Shown here one piece after another: positions 36,045 through 44,994 of a DNA stretch of 64,000 bases. The position numbers and the translations under genes are program-made. The stretch is taken from the NCBI RefSeq assembly GCF_002979415.1, contig NZ_PCOT01000015.1:1-64000 (forward strand), given 5' to 3'. The DNA is from Microbacterium sp. MYb72 (lineage in GTDB: Bacteria > Actinomycetota > Actinomycetes > Actinomycetales > Microbacteriaceae). The first letter of the stretch is position 1. Every line of letters begins with the position of its first letter. The notes under the pieces are model-generated. The model did not search any database and was not told the origin of the DNA. It saw only the letters and a list, made by a program, of their open reading frames with translations.

Positions 36045-36926
36045 ATGGCGGAGGGCGATCTGGACGAGGCCGTCACCGTGTTCGACGCCCAGCGACGGCG
36101 ACTGTTCGGCATCGCGTATCGGATGCTGGGGACGGTGGCCGACGCCGAGGATATGGTGCAGGAGACCTGGATCCGCTGGCAGGGCGCCGATCGCTCCGGC
36201 ATCCGGGAGCCGGGGGCGTTCCTCGCGACGATCATCACCAGGCTCTCGATCAACGCCCTGCAGTCGGCGCACGCGCGTCGGGAGACGTACATCGGACCGT
36301 GGCTGCCCGAACCGGTGAACACGGACGACGACCCGACTCTCGGGGCCGAGACGGGCGAGGCGCTGCAGTACGCCGTGCTGATCCTGCTCGAGAAGCTCAG
36401 CCCGACCGAGCGGGCGGCCTATGTGCTGCGGGAGGCGTTCGACTACCCGTATCCGCGCATCGCGGAGATCATCGCGACGTCCGCCGTCAACGCGCGTCAG
36501 CTGGTGAGCAGGGCGCGCGCCCACCTCTCCTCCGCCCGGAGGACGACGGCGAGCGCGCACGAGCAGCGCCGTCTGCTCGAGGCCTTCGTCACGGCCGCCC
36601 AGCGCGGCGACGTGGACGCGCTGGAGAGCCTTCTCGCGGAAGACGTCGTGAGCCGCACCGACGGCAACGGCGCGAAGCTCGCCGCACGCATCCCCGTCGC
36701 GGGACGCAGCAGGGTGGCGGCGTTCATCGCCGCGTTCTCCGGGCACTTCTGGACCGGCAAGCGGGTCGGCTGGGTCGAGGTGAACGGCCAGCCTGCCGCC
36801 ACCCTCGCCGTCGACGGCGATGTCACCACCCTCGTGACGATCACGGCGGGCCCCGATGGCATCGAGCAGCTGCTCTGGGTCATGGCCCCCGACAAGCTCC
36901 GCAACGCGGAGCCGACCAGGGCATGA
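36045..36926 (+). CDS. ECF41-type RNA polymerase sigma factor with SnoaL-like tail
   Basis: A 293-residue extracytoplasmic-function sigma factor. Sigma-2 (about 10-75: YRMLGTVADAEDMVQETWIR) and sigma-4 (about 110-165: LSPTERAAYVLREAFDYPY) are followed by a SnoaL/NTF2-like C-terminal extension (about 175-290). Three ECF41 hallmarks are present: WLPEP in the linker (86-90), DGNGAK in place of DGGGK/R, and APDKL near the end. In ECF41 the tail regulates the sigma activity and no classical anti-sigma exists. The start has CGAGGGGCG. It overlaps the next gene by four bases. Confidence 0.9.
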   Translation: MAEGDLDEAVTVFDAQRRRLFGIAYRMLGTVADAEDMVQETWIRWQGADRSGIREPGAFLATIITRLSINALQSAHARRETYIGPWLPEPVNTDDDPTLGAETGEALQYAVLILLEKLSPTERAAYVLREAFDYPYPRIAEIIATSAVNARQLVSRARAHLSSARRTTASAHEQRRLLEAFVTAAQRGDVDALESLLAEDVVSRTDGNGAKLAARIPVAGRSRVAAFIAAFSGHFWTGKRVGWVEVNGQPAATLAVDGDVTTLVTITAGPDGIEQLLWVMAPDKLRNAEPTRA

Positions 36927-37306
36927 CCTCACGGCGAACTCCGGCGTGGTGGCGGCGTCGCAGCCGGGACGCACCGGATGCCGAGTTGATGCAGAACTTG
37001 GCGACGGCTATCGGTGACGGCGACGCGACGAGCATCCGAGACCTGCTCGCCGCCGACGTCACCCTGATCGTGGACGACGGTCCGACGGGGACAGGCGGGG
37101 AGATCGCCGGCCGCGACGCTGTGGCGGGCGCGCTGCTCGTCTGCTCGACGGACGTCGCCGTCGTCGGGATCAACGGAGCGCCGGGGCTCGTCGCGCGCCG
37201 AGACGGACGGGCCGTGGCGGCCGTGTGCGCGTCGGCTCGACGCGGTCTTCTCGTATCGGTGTGGTCGGTGCGCGATCCGGAGAAGCTGCGACGATTGCGC
37301 GGCTGA
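36923..37306 (+). CDS. SnoaL-like small protein coupled to the ECF41 sigma
   Basis: A 127-residue protein starting in an ATGA overlap with the sigma gene. After a basic N-terminus (MTSRRTPAWWRRRSRD) it resembles a shortened NTF2/SnoaL fold: ELMQNLATAIGDGDATSIRDLLAADVTLIVDDG, and DPEKLRRLRG at the end, recalling the sigma's own tail (APDKL). It looks like a duplicate of the sigma's C-terminal domain, perhaps acting on the sigma in trans. No established function known. Confidence 0.65.
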   Translation: MTSRRTPAWWRRRSRDAPDAELMQNLATAIGDGDATSIRDLLAADVTLIVDDGPTGTGGEIAGRDAVAGALLVCSTDVAVVGINGAPGLVARRDGRAVAAVCASARRGLLVSVWSVRDPEKLRRLRG

Positions 37307-37309
37307 ACC

Positions 37310-37336
37310 TGTCACACCCGCGGGCGGCATCCGGTC
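37310..37336 (+). promoter_or_regulatory. ECF41-type promoter before the NAD(P)-binding gene
   Basis: TGTCACA (37310-37316), exactly 16 bases, then GGTC (37333-37336). It shares TCCGGTCACAGCTG-like downstream bases with the sigma promoter. It lies directly after the SnoaL-like gene's stop. Confidence 0.68.
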
Positions 37337-37383
37337 ACAGCTGGGGAGCGCACCATTCGGTGCGTCGCAGAGAAAGGCTGGAC

Positions 37384-38139
37384 ATGGCAAAGATCGTCGT
37401 CATCGGGGGCACAGGACTCATCGGGTCCAAGGTCGTCTCGAAGCTCACCGCGCACGGCCACGAGGCGGTCGCCGCCTCTCCGGGCACCGGCGTCGACTCG
37501 ATCACCGGCGAGGGGCTCGCCGAGGCGCTGGACGGCGCCGACGTGGTCGTCGACGTCACGAACTCCCCGTCGTTCGAGAAGGATGCGGTGCGGGAGTTCT
37601 TCACGACCTCGACCGCGAACCTCCTCGCCGCGGAGAAGGCCGCGGGGGTCGGCCACCACGTCGCCCTGACCATCGTCGGCACCGACCGTCCGCAGGACAT
37701 CGACTACTTCCACGCGAAGGCGGCGCAGGAGGCCCTCATCGCCGAATCGGGGGTCCCGTACTCGTTCGTGCACGCGACGCAGTTCTTCGAGTTCATCGGC
37801 AGCATCGCGGCCACCGTCGCGGCGGGCGCCGAGGTGCGGCTGCCCGGCGCGCTGATCCAGCCCATCGCGGCGGAGGACGTCGCGACGGCCGTCGCCCGCA
37901 CCGCCGTCGGAGCCCCGTTGAACGGCGGCATCGAGATCGCGGGCCCTGAGGTGTTCCCGATGGACGAGTTCATCCGTCGAGGGCTCGCGTTCCGCGGAGA
38001 CGACCGCGTCGTCGTGCAGGATCCGGATGCGCAGTACTTCGGGGCGCACATCGAGGAGCGCACCCTGCTCCCCGTCGAAGGCGCGCAGATCTTCCCGACG
38101 ACGCTCGCGGAGTGGCTGCCGGAGAACCCGCCGCGCTGA
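37384..38139 (+). CDS. NmrA/SDR-like NAD(P)H-binding protein, predicted ECF41 target
   Basis: A 251-residue atypical SDR with the nucleotide motif VVIGGTGLIGSKV (4-16). It has no SDR catalytic YxxxK in the usual place but has DYFHAKAAQEALIAESGVPY, as in NmrA/quinone-reductase-2-like proteins. ECF41 loci are typically followed by a carboxymuconolactone decarboxylase, oxidoreductase or epimerase-like gene, and this fits that place. GAAAGGCTGGAC precedes the ATG. The chemical role is unknown. Confidence 0.85.
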   Translation: MAKIVVIGGTGLIGSKVVSKLTAHGHEAVAASPGTGVDSITGEGLAEALDGADVVVDVTNSPSFEKDAVREFFTTSTANLLAAEKAAGVGHHVALTIVGTDRPQDIDYFHAKAAQEALIAESGVPYSFVHATQFFEFIGSIAATVAAGAEVRLPGALIQPIAAEDVATAVARTAVGAPLNGGIEIAGPEVFPMDEFIRRGLAFRGDDRVVVQDPDAQYFGAHIEERTLLPVEGAQIFPTTLAEWLPENPPR

Positions 38140-38146
38140 TCGCGGC

Positions 38147-38527
38147 TCAGCGGTCGCCGAGCACCCGCTCGTCGACCGCTTCGTCGTAGCGGTCCTGCGC
38201 CGCGAGCACGTCGTCGACGTGCGACTCCGCCCACACCTGCAGCGCCTGCAGCGGCTCGTGGAGGGTCGCGCCCAGCGGGGTGAGCGCGTAGCGGACGTGG
38301 CCGTCGTCGTCGGTCGTCCGCTCGATCATCCCGTCGCGCTCCAGCGCCCGCAGCGTATCGACGAGCACCTTCTTCGCGATGCCCTCGACCCGTCGATGAA
38401 GCTCGCCGAACCGCAGCGGCTGCTCGTGCAGGAGCACGACGATCATGGCCGTCCACTTGTTGGCGATGCGCGCGAGCGAGGTGCGAGAGGGGCATCGGGC
38501 CGAGAAGACGGTCCAGTCGGTGGGCAT
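38147..38527 (-). CDS. HxlR-family transcriptional regulator
   Basis: A 126-residue winged-helix regulator. The HxlR pattern is clear: a Cys near the N-terminus (SARCPS), LARIANKWTAMIVVLL, then LRFGELHRRVEGIAKKVLVDTLR and a wing at RTTDDDGHVRYALTPLG. Such proteins often sense reactive electrophiles or quinones through the Cys. It is divergent from the SnoaL-like gene at 38615 (88-base gap), which is its probable target. Confidence 0.9.
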   Translation of the reverse strand: MPTDWTVFSARCPSRTSLARIANKWTAMIVVLLHEQPLRFGELHRRVEGIAKKVLVDTLRALERDGMIERTTDDDGHVRYALTPLGATLHEPLQALQVWAESHVDDVLAAQDRYDEAVDERVLGDR

Positions 38528-38614
38528 CCGCCGCTCCGTTCGGTGACGTTGAGGTGACCAGCCCTCGCTGGAGAAGCTGGATGCCCAGAGTAACGGGCCA
38601 CAGGGAGGTTCATC

Positions 38615-39007
38615 ATGTCGGCAATCGACGTCGTCGGACAGTACGGGGCGGCCATGGCCGCCGGAGACATGGAGGCGCTCGCAGCGACCTTCGGGGCGGA
38701 TGCCGTGTGGCATCAGCCGGGATCGAACCAGCTGTCGGGAGATCACGTCGGTCCCGCGGCCATCGTCGCCCACCTGGGCCGGTTCATGCAGCTCAGCGGC
38801 GGGACGTTCGCCCTGGAGCCGGAATCGGTGACGGAGAGCGGCGACCTCGTCTCCATGACCGTGCGGTTCCGCGCGCGACGCGACGGGCAGGACGACCTCG
38901 ATCAGCACGGCGTCGACGTGTTCCGCGTCGCGGGCGACCGGATCGTCGAGGTGTGGTTGATGAGCGAGGACCAGGCCGCGGAAGACCGCTTCTGGGACGC
39001 AGCCTGA
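38615..39007 (+). CDS. SnoaL/NTF2-like (ketosteroid-isomerase fold) protein
   Basis: A 130-residue single-domain protein of the nuclear transport factor 2 superfamily: VVGQYGAAMAAGDMEALAATF, DAVWHQPGSNQLSGDHVGPA, VFRVAGDRIVEVWLMSEDQ. Catalytic identity cannot be read from the fold. CAGGGAGGTT precedes the ATG. It is probably controlled by the divergent HxlR. Confidence 0.86.
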   Translation: MSAIDVVGQYGAAMAAGDMEALAATFGADAVWHQPGSNQLSGDHVGPAAIVAHLGRFMQLSGGTFALEPESVTESGDLVSMTVRFRARRDGQDDLDQHGVDVFRVAGDRIVEVWLMSEDQAAEDRFWDAA

Positions 39008-39010
39008 CCG

Positions 39011-39041
39011 AGAGCGGGCGGCCGATCGGGCCGCCCGCTCT
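39011..39041 (+). terminator. Terminator after SnoaL-like gene
   Basis: A perfect 13-bp stem (39011-39023 with 39029-39041), loop GATCG, followed by CTCCCCC. Starts 3 bases after the stop codon. Confidence 0.8.
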
Positions 39042-39078
39042 CTCCCCCGAACGACGCGAGAGGCTCTAGGCTCTCCTC

Positions 39079-39726
39079 ATGTTCAGCGCCGAGACCCTCA
39101 CGAGCTTCATCATCGCGGCGTTCATCATGGTCGTCATCCCGGGGCCCACGGTGCTGTTCACGATCGGACGCGCGATGGCGCTCGGCCGACTCGGCGGCTT
39201 CCTCAGCATCCTGGGCACCGCGCTCGGGTCGCTGCTCCTGGTCGGCGCCGTCGCTCTCGGCGTCGGGACGATCATCGCCCAGTCGGTCGTGTTGTTCACG
39301 ATCGTCAAGGTGCTCGGCGCCGGCTACCTCGTGTTCCTCGGCATCCAGGCGATCAGGCATCGGAAGGATGCGGCGGGCGCCATCACCGGCGTGCAGCCGC
39401 GGAGGTCGAAGATCCGCGTGCTCGTCGAGGGCTTCGTGGTCGGAGTGAGCAACCCCAAGTCGATCGCGTTCTTCCTCGCGATCCTTCCGCAGTTCGTCGA
39501 TCTGCACACGGGCTCGGTGCCTCTCCAGCTCTTCGTGCTCGGTGCGATCACCGTCGCGATCGGGGTCTCCTGCGATGCGATCTGGGTGCTGCTCGCGAGC
39601 GCGGCCCGCGACTGGTTCGGCCGCTCTCCGCGCCGACTCGAGGCGATGGGCGCCACGGGAGGCGGCCTCATGATCGCCCTCGGGGCCTTCCTCCTGGTGT
39701 GGAGCGAGAAGCCCGCGACCACCTGA
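39079..39726 (+). CDS. LysE-family amino-acid/metabolite exporter
   Basis: A 215-residue membrane protein with about six helices. The LysE/RhtB hallmark PGPTVLFTIGRAMALGRLGG is at about 23-45, and GFVVGVSNPKSIAFFLAILPQF near the middle. It exports amino acids or related solutes by family; the substrate is not evident. TAGGCT (39067-39072) lies 6 bases before ATG, giving a leaderless start. It stands just before the siderophore operon but has its own promoter. Confidence 0.9.
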   Translation: MFSAETLTSFIIAAFIMVVIPGPTVLFTIGRAMALGRLGGFLSILGTALGSLLLVGAVALGVGTIIAQSVVLFTIVKVLGAGYLVFLGIQAIRHRKDAAGAITGVQPRRSKIRVLVEGFVVGVSNPKSIAFFLAILPQFVDLHTGSVPLQLFVLGAITVAIGVSCDAIWVLLASAARDWFGRSPRRLEAMGATGGGLMIALGAFLLVWSEKPATT

Positions 39727-39793
39727 GCGCTCGCGTCCTCGTCGTCGCCGTCAGTGTGCGACGATTTATGACTGCGTCCATAAACTTCCTTAT

Positions 39794-39812
39794 GTAGGAT
39801 AGGCAATCCTAA
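39794..39812. promoter_or_regulatory. DtxR/IdeR iron box of the siderophore operon
   Basis: GTAGGATAGGCAATCCTAA is, read on the minus strand, about 15 of 19 identical to the iron-box consensus TTAGGTTAGSCTAACCTAA. It lies 16 bases before the desA start codon and overlaps the likely -10 region. Iron-loaded DtxR/IdeR would shut the operon down. Confidence 0.8.
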
Positions 39813-39827
39813 CTAAGGAGTCGATTC

Positions 39828-41300
39828 GTGCCTGAGCTGCTCACCTCGTCCACCGCCGATGTCTACCGCTCGCTGATCGCCCGCACCACCTCGCGGGTCG
39901 CCGACAGATTCGCCGAGACCGCGCAGCCCGCGTCGGGTGCATCCCGCGTCGAACTGCAACAGCTCGTGGATGCCGTCGAACTCACCGGATCGGGCATCGG
40001 CACCCCCTCCGCGATCCGGGAGATCGACGAGCTGTTCCTCGCCCACGCGGTGTGGTTCCACCACCCGATGTACGCGGCCCACCTGAACTGCCCCGTCGCG
40101 CTCCCCGCCGTCGCGGCGGAGTCGGTCCTCGCGGCCGTGAACACCTCGGTCGACACCTACGACCAGTCCGCCGTCGGCACGCTGATGGAACGGCGCCTCA
40201 TCGAACTCGCGACCGGCTGGGCCGGGTTCTCCGCGGGCGACGGGGTCTTCACCTCCGGCGGCACCCAGTCGAACCTGCACGCCCTCTTCCTCGCGAGGGA
40301 GGCCGCGCTGGCCGTGCTCTCCTCCCCCCGCTCCGAGGCGATCCCGCGACTGGTCGTCTTCGCCACGGCATCCAGCCACTTCAGCGTCGGCAAGTCCGCG
40401 TTGCTGCTCGGACTCGCGGAAGACGCGGTGATCGAGGTCGCCGACGACGGTGAGGGACGGATGCTGCCCTCCGCCCTCGACGCTGCCCTCACCGCGGCGA
40501 GCGCCGCCGACCGCGTGCCGATGGCGGTCGTCGCGACGGCCGGGACCACCGACCGCGGCGTCATCGACCCGCTCGCGCTCCTCGCCGACGTCTGCGAGAC
40601 CCACGGCGTGTGGATGCACGTGGATGCCGCGTACGGCGGCGGCCTGCTCGTCTCGCCGCGTCGCCGGCACCTGCTCGACGGCATCGAGCGGGCGCGGTCG
40701 GTGACCGTGGACTTCCACAAGAGCTTCTTCCAGCCGGTGTCGTCGAGCGCGATCCTCGTCAGCGAGCCGCGCGATCTCGCCGCCGGCGCATGGCACGCCG
40801 ACTATCTGAACCCCGTCGAGAACGAGGAGCCCAACCAGGTCGACAAGTCCCTGCAGACGACGCGCCGCTTCGACGCGCTGAAGCTGTGGGTGACGCTCCG
40901 CGCGATGGGCGCCGACGGCGTCGGCGCCCTCTTCGACGAGGTGATCGACCTCGCGGCATCCGTCGGGGATCTCGTCGAGGCCGACCCCGACCTCGAGCTC
41001 GTCGGTCGCACGCAGCTGAGCACGGTGCTCTTCCGCGTCCGCCCGGACGGTGCCAGCCCGGCTGCGCAGGACGCGCTCGTCGCCGGTGTGCGCCGCGTGC
41101 TGTTCGAGTCCGGCCGCGCGCTCGTCGCGAAGACCGTGATCGACGGCCGCCCCTGCCTGAAGCTCACCCTGCTGAATCCCGAGACCACCCTCGACGACGT
41201 GCGGGCGATCCTCGGCATGGTGAAGGATGCCGCGGCGGCGCTCGCGGGGATGTCCGCCGATCTCGACGTCGCCCTCGTCGGAGCGGAGGCATCGGCATGA
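39828..41300 (+). CDS. desA: PLP-dependent lysine decarboxylase (DesA-type)
   Basis: A 490-residue group II PLP decarboxylase that makes cadaverine (or a related diamine), the first step of desferrioxamine-type siderophores. Seen: FTSGGTQSNLHALFLAREAA, the PLP-ring Asp in WMHVDAAYGGG, and the Schiff-base lysine in TVDFHKSFFQPVSSSA. The GTG start has AAGGAG 7 bases upstream. It is first of six genes with four-base or similar overlaps. Diaminobutyrate or ornithine as substrate cannot be excluded, but context favours lysine. Confidence 0.93.
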   Translation: MPELLTSSTADVYRSLIARTTSRVADRFAETAQPASGASRVELQQLVDAVELTGSGIGTPSAIREIDELFLAHAVWFHHPMYAAHLNCPVALPAVAAESVLAAVNTSVDTYDQSAVGTLMERRLIELATGWAGFSAGDGVFTSGGTQSNLHALFLAREAALAVLSSPRSEAIPRLVVFATASSHFSVGKSALLLGLAEDAVIEVADDGEGRMLPSALDAALTAASAADRVPMAVVATAGTTDRGVIDPLALLADVCETHGVWMHVDAAYGGGLLVSPRRRHLLDGIERARSVTVDFHKSFFQPVSSSAILVSEPRDLAAGAWHADYLNPVENEEPNQVDKSLQTTRRFDALKLWVTLRAMGADGVGALFDEVIDLAASVGDLVEADPDLELVGRTQLSTVLFRVRPDGASPAAQDALVAGVRRVLFESGRALVAKTVIDGRPCLKLTLLNPETTLDDVRAILGMVKDAAAALAGMSADLDVALVGAEASA

Positions 41301-42625
41301 GCGCGCACGTGCACGACATCGTCGGCGTCGGCATCGGCCCCTTCAACCTCGGCCTGGCGTGCCTGGCGGATCCGCTCGGGCTGGACGCCGTGTTCCTCGA
41401 CCGCGCCGACGGCTTCCGGTGGCACCACGGCATGATGATCGAGGGCGCGACGATCCAGGTGCCGTTCCTCGCCGATCTCGTGACGATGGCCGACCCGACC
41501 TCGCCGTTCTCCTTCCTCAACTGGCTGAAGCAGTCGGGCAGGCTGTACCCCTTCTACATCCGCGAGAGCTTCTACGCACTGCGCGCCGAGTACGACGCCT
41601 ACTGCCGCTGGGCGGCCGCACAGCTCCCCCAGCTGCAGTGGAACAACGAGGTCGTCGCCGTCGAGCACGATGCGGCCGACGATGTCTACGTCGTCCGCGC
41701 GATGCGCACCGACACGGGCGAGGAGCGCACGCTGCGCGCCAGGCACGTCGTCGTCGGCGTAGGGACCAGGCCCCGGGTGCCGCAGGCGCTGCGCGACGTC
41801 TCGGGTCATGCCGTGCACAGCTCGGAGTACCTGGAGAACCGCGACGCGCTCAGGGCCACCGACTCGATCACGGTCGTGGGCAGCGGCCAGTCCGCAGCCG
41901 AGATCTACCGCGACCTTCTGGAGGGCGCCCGCGACGGCGGATACCGGCTGGACTGGATCACCCGTTCGCCGCGGTTCTTCCCGATGGAGTACACGAAGCT
42001 CACGCTGGAGATGACCTCCCCCGAGTACACCGACCACTTCCACTCGCTCCCCATCGCCCTGCGTCAGCACCTGGGGCGCGAGCAGCGGAGCCTGTACAAG
42101 GGCATCTCCGCCGACCTCATCGACGACATCTACGACACCCTCTACCGGCTCAGCGCCGACGGGCCGGTGCCGACCACGCTGCTCACCGACACCGAGGTGA
42201 CGGCGGCGTCGTGGGACGGCACCCGGCACCACCTCACGCTGCAGCACGGACAGCTCGGCGAGGAGCACGAGCGGGAAACCGCGTCGCTGGTGCTCGCGAC
42301 CGGATACTCGGCCGAGACGCCGCCGTTCCTCTCCGGCATCGCGGACCGCCTCGACTGGGATGCGCTGGGCAGGCTCGACGTCGCACGCGACTACAGCGTC
42401 GACGGCGGCCGCGGGCGCGTCTTCGTGCAGAACGGCGAGGAGCACACCCACGGCCTCACCGCGCCCGACCTCGGCTTCGGGGCGTGGCGCAACTCGTCGA
42501 TCCTCGCCTCGATCACGGGGCGCGAGGTCTACCCGATCGAGCGCCGCATCGCGTTCCAGGACTTCGGCATCCCCGCGGATGCCGGACGCGCGCCGGCGCT
42601 CCACGCGGGGGAGGTCGCACGATGA
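41297..42625 (+). CDS. desB: Lysine/cadaverine N-hydroxylase (DesB, SidA/IucD/PvdA family)
   Basis: A 442-residue FAD- and NADPH-dependent N-hydroxylating monooxygenase. The FAD motif is VGVGIGPFNLGLA (10-22), the NADPH motif VVGSGQSAAEIYRDL, and the C-terminal LATGYSAETP is conserved in the family. It hydroxylates the free amine to make the hydroxamate precursor. It starts in an ATGA overlap with desA. Confidence 0.94.
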   Translation: MSAHVHDIVGVGIGPFNLGLACLADPLGLDAVFLDRADGFRWHHGMMIEGATIQVPFLADLVTMADPTSPFSFLNWLKQSGRLYPFYIRESFYALRAEYDAYCRWAAAQLPQLQWNNEVVAVEHDAADDVYVVRAMRTDTGEERTLRARHVVVGVGTRPRVPQALRDVSGHAVHSSEYLENRDALRATDSITVVGSGQSAAEIYRDLLEGARDGGYRLDWITRSPRFFPMEYTKLTLEMTSPEYTDHFHSLPIALRQHLGREQRSLYKGISADLIDDIYDTLYRLSADGPVPTTLLTDTEVTAASWDGTRHHLTLQHGQLGEEHERETASLVLATGYSAETPPFLSGIADRLDWDALGRLDVARDYSVDGGRGRVFVQNGEEHTHGLTAPDLGFGAWRNSSILASITGREVYPIERRIAFQDFGIPADAGRAPALHAGEVAR

Positions 42626-43203
42626 GCGTCGCGACGGACCTCGACATCACCCTGATCCCCGCCGACCCGCGGCGCGACGCCGTCGTGCTGCAGAGCTGGC
42701 TGTCCGATCCGCACTCCGCGTTCTGGGGGATGACCGCTCTGGATGCCGCGCAGGTCGAGGAGTACCTCGCCTCCGTGACGACCGCGCCGGGACAGCAGGC
42801 CTGGCTGGGGCTGATCGACGGTGCACCCGCGTTCTACGCCGAGACCTACGACCCCGCCCGCGTGCTGCTGACCGAGGTGCACGTGGCGGCGCCGGGAGAC
42901 CTCGGCATGCACGTCCTCATCTCCCCGCCTGGAGCCGTCACGCGGCACGGTCTGACCGACGCCGTGTTCGCCGCGGTCATGACGTGGTGCTTCGACGGAC
43001 TCGGTGCGACGCGGGTGGTGGTCGAGCCCGACGTCCGCAACGAGAGGATCCGTGCGAAGAACGTGCGGGCCGGCTTCCAGGAGCTCGGCGAGGTCGTCGT
43101 CGACGAGGGCGGTCACCTCAAGGCCGCGATGCTGTCCACCTGCACGCGGGAGGCCTTCGCGGCATCCGCGCTCACCCGCCTCGATCGAGAGGAGCGCGCA
43201 TGA
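42622..43203 (+). CDS. desC: Siderophore acyltransferase, GNAT/AlcB type (DesC)
   Basis: A 193-residue acyl-CoA transferase of the AlcB/RhbD/IucB-like GNAT group. It acylates the N-hydroxy amine with a succinyl or acetyl group. Typical strings are SAFWGMTALDA, YAETYDP, and RVVVEPDVRNERIRAKNVRAGF. The start overlaps desB by four bases. A second, diverged member of the same family is gene six of the operon. Confidence 0.9.
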   Translation: MSVATDLDITLIPADPRRDAVVLQSWLSDPHSAFWGMTALDAAQVEEYLASVTTAPGQQAWLGLIDGAPAFYAETYDPARVLLTEVHVAAPGDLGMHVLISPPGAVTRHGLTDAVFAAVMTWCFDGLGATRVVVEPDVRNERIRAKNVRAGFQELGEVVVDEGGHLKAAMLSTCTREAFAASALTRLDREERA

Positions 43204-44990
43204 TCGCGCCCGCCGACCATCTGACCCCCGACGCCCTCGAGCGCGCGCAGCGCCACCTCGTGGCGAAGGCCATCGCGGAGTTCGCCCACGAGCGGCTCAT
43301 CTCCCCGGAGCGCCGCGACGACGGCGGCTGGCGCCTCACGGTTCCCCTGGGCGACGCCGAGTACCTGTTCGACGCCGTCCGTGCAGAGCTCGACCACTGG
43401 ATTGTGGATGAGGACAGCATCCGCCGTCTCGTCCGCGGGACGGCGACGGATCTCGACGCCCAGCAGCTGATCCTGGAGCTGCAGCCGCAGCTGGGCCTCT
43501 CCGACGAGCTGCTGCCGCTCTACCTCGAGGAGATCGCCTCCACGCTGGCCGGCTCGATGTTCAAGATCGCGCAGGGCGGTCCGACGGCGGATGCTCTGGC
43601 CGACGCCGACTTCCAGACCGTCGAGGCGGCGATGACCGAGGGCCACCCCGGGTTCGTCGCCAACAACGGGCGCATCGGCTTCGGCGTCTCCGACCATGCG
43701 GCGTTCGCCCCGGAGGCAGGACGCCCGTTCCGTCTGGTGTGGACGGCCGCGCGCCGCTCCTCCTCTCACCTCGCGCTCGGCGCCGGGATCGATGAGGAGC
43801 AGCTGCTGTCGGGCGAGCTGAGCGCCGCGGAGCGCGACCGGTTCGCAACGCGTCTGCGCGACCTCGGCGAGGACCCGGCGGACTTCCACCTGCTGCCGGT
43901 GCATCCGTGGCAGTGGGAGAACCGCGTCGCGATCACCTTCGCCCCCGACCTCGCCCGCCGCGATCTCGTGCTCATCGGGGAGAGCGACGACGAGTACCGC
44001 GCCCAGCAGTCCGTGCGGACGATGTTCAACACCTCCCACCCGCACCGTCACTACGTGAAGACCGCTCTCGCTGTGCAGAACATGGGCTTCCTCCGCGGCC
44101 TCTCCCCCGCCTACATGCGCGTCACGCCGGCGATCAACGACTGGGTCGCCGAGCTCGCAGCGGGCGACGACACCCTGCGGGACGCGGGCTTCCGGGTGCT
44201 GCGCGAGCGCGCGTCGATCGGATACACGGGCGACGTCTACCACCGCACGGCGGAGCCGTCGGCGCATCGGAAGATGCTCGCGGCCCTGTGGCGGGAGAGC
44301 CCCGTGCCCCTGGTCTCCGGTTCGCAGAGGCTGGCCACCCTCGCTTCGCTCCTGCACCGCGACGGAGAGGGCCGCTCCGTCGTCGGCGCACTCGTCCGCG
44401 CCTCCGGCATCCCCGCGGCGGAGTGGGTCCGCAGCGCGCTGCGCGCCTACCTGCGTCCGGTCGTGCACTGCCTGCTCGCGCACGACCTCGCCTTCATGCC
44501 CCACGGCGAGAACCTCATCCTGATCCTCGACGAGCACGTGCCGACCGGGGTGTTCATGAAGGACATCGGCGAGGAGGTGGCGCTGCTCTCCGCGCGCACG
44601 CTGCCGGAGGATGTGCGCAGGATCGTCTCCCCCGTCGATGACGAGGAGAAGGCGCTCGCGATCTTCACCGATGTCTTCGACGGCGTGCTGCGCCATCTGG
44701 CCGGGATCCTCCACGTCGACGGGGTGCTCCCGGAGATCGAGTTCTGGCGGCTCGTCGCGGAGACGGTCGACGAGCACGCCGCCGAGCATCCGCACCTGGA
44801 CTCCCTGGTCGATCTGCGTGCGGACTCGTTCGCGCACTCCTGCCTGAACCGGCTGCAGCTGCGCAACACCCTGCGGATGGTGGACCTCGCCGATCAGTCC
44901 TCGTCGCTGATGTACGCAGGGCGGCTGGAGAACCCCATCGGCCGTGCGCGCATCCCGCAGCCCGCTGCACGGGAGACCGTGGGAGGCTGA
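43200..44990 (+). CDS. desD: NIS siderophore synthetase (DesD, IucA/IucC family)
   Basis: A 596-residue ATP-dependent NRPS-independent siderophore synthetase, which joins and may cyclise the N-hydroxy-N-acyl units. The ATP-binding region is seen in SSSHLALGAGIDEEQ; further conserved blocks are LLPVHPWQWEN, VRTMFNTSHPHRHYVKTAL, and AHDLAFMPHGENLILILD. A FhuF-like C-terminal segment carries SFAHSCLNRLQLRN. The start overlaps desC by four bases. The product is most likely a desferrioxamine-like hydroxamate. Confidence 0.94.
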   Translation: MIAPADHLTPDALERAQRHLVAKAIAEFAHERLISPERRDDGGWRLTVPLGDAEYLFDAVRAELDHWIVDEDSIRRLVRGTATDLDAQQLILELQPQLGLSDELLPLYLEEIASTLAGSMFKIAQGGPTADALADADFQTVEAAMTEGHPGFVANNGRIGFGVSDHAAFAPEAGRPFRLVWTAARRSSSHLALGAGIDEEQLLSGELSAAERDRFATRLRDLGEDPADFHLLPVHPWQWENRVAITFAPDLARRDLVLIGESDDEYRAQQSVRTMFNTSHPHRHYVKTALAVQNMGFLRGLSPAYMRVTPAINDWVAELAAGDDTLRDAGFRVLRERASIGYTGDVYHRTAEPSAHRKMLAALWRESPVPLVSGSQRLATLASLLHRDGEGRSVVGALVRASGIPAAEWVRSALRAYLRPVVHCLLAHDLAFMPHGENLILILDEHVPTGVFMKDIGEEVALLSARTLPEDVRRIVSPVDDEEKALAIFTDVFDGVLRHLAGILHVDGVLPEIEFWRLVAETVDEHAAEHPHLDSLVDLRADSFAHSCLNRLQLRNTLRMVDLADQSSSLMYAGRLENPIGRARIPQPAARETVGG

Positions 44991-44994
44991 GCGG

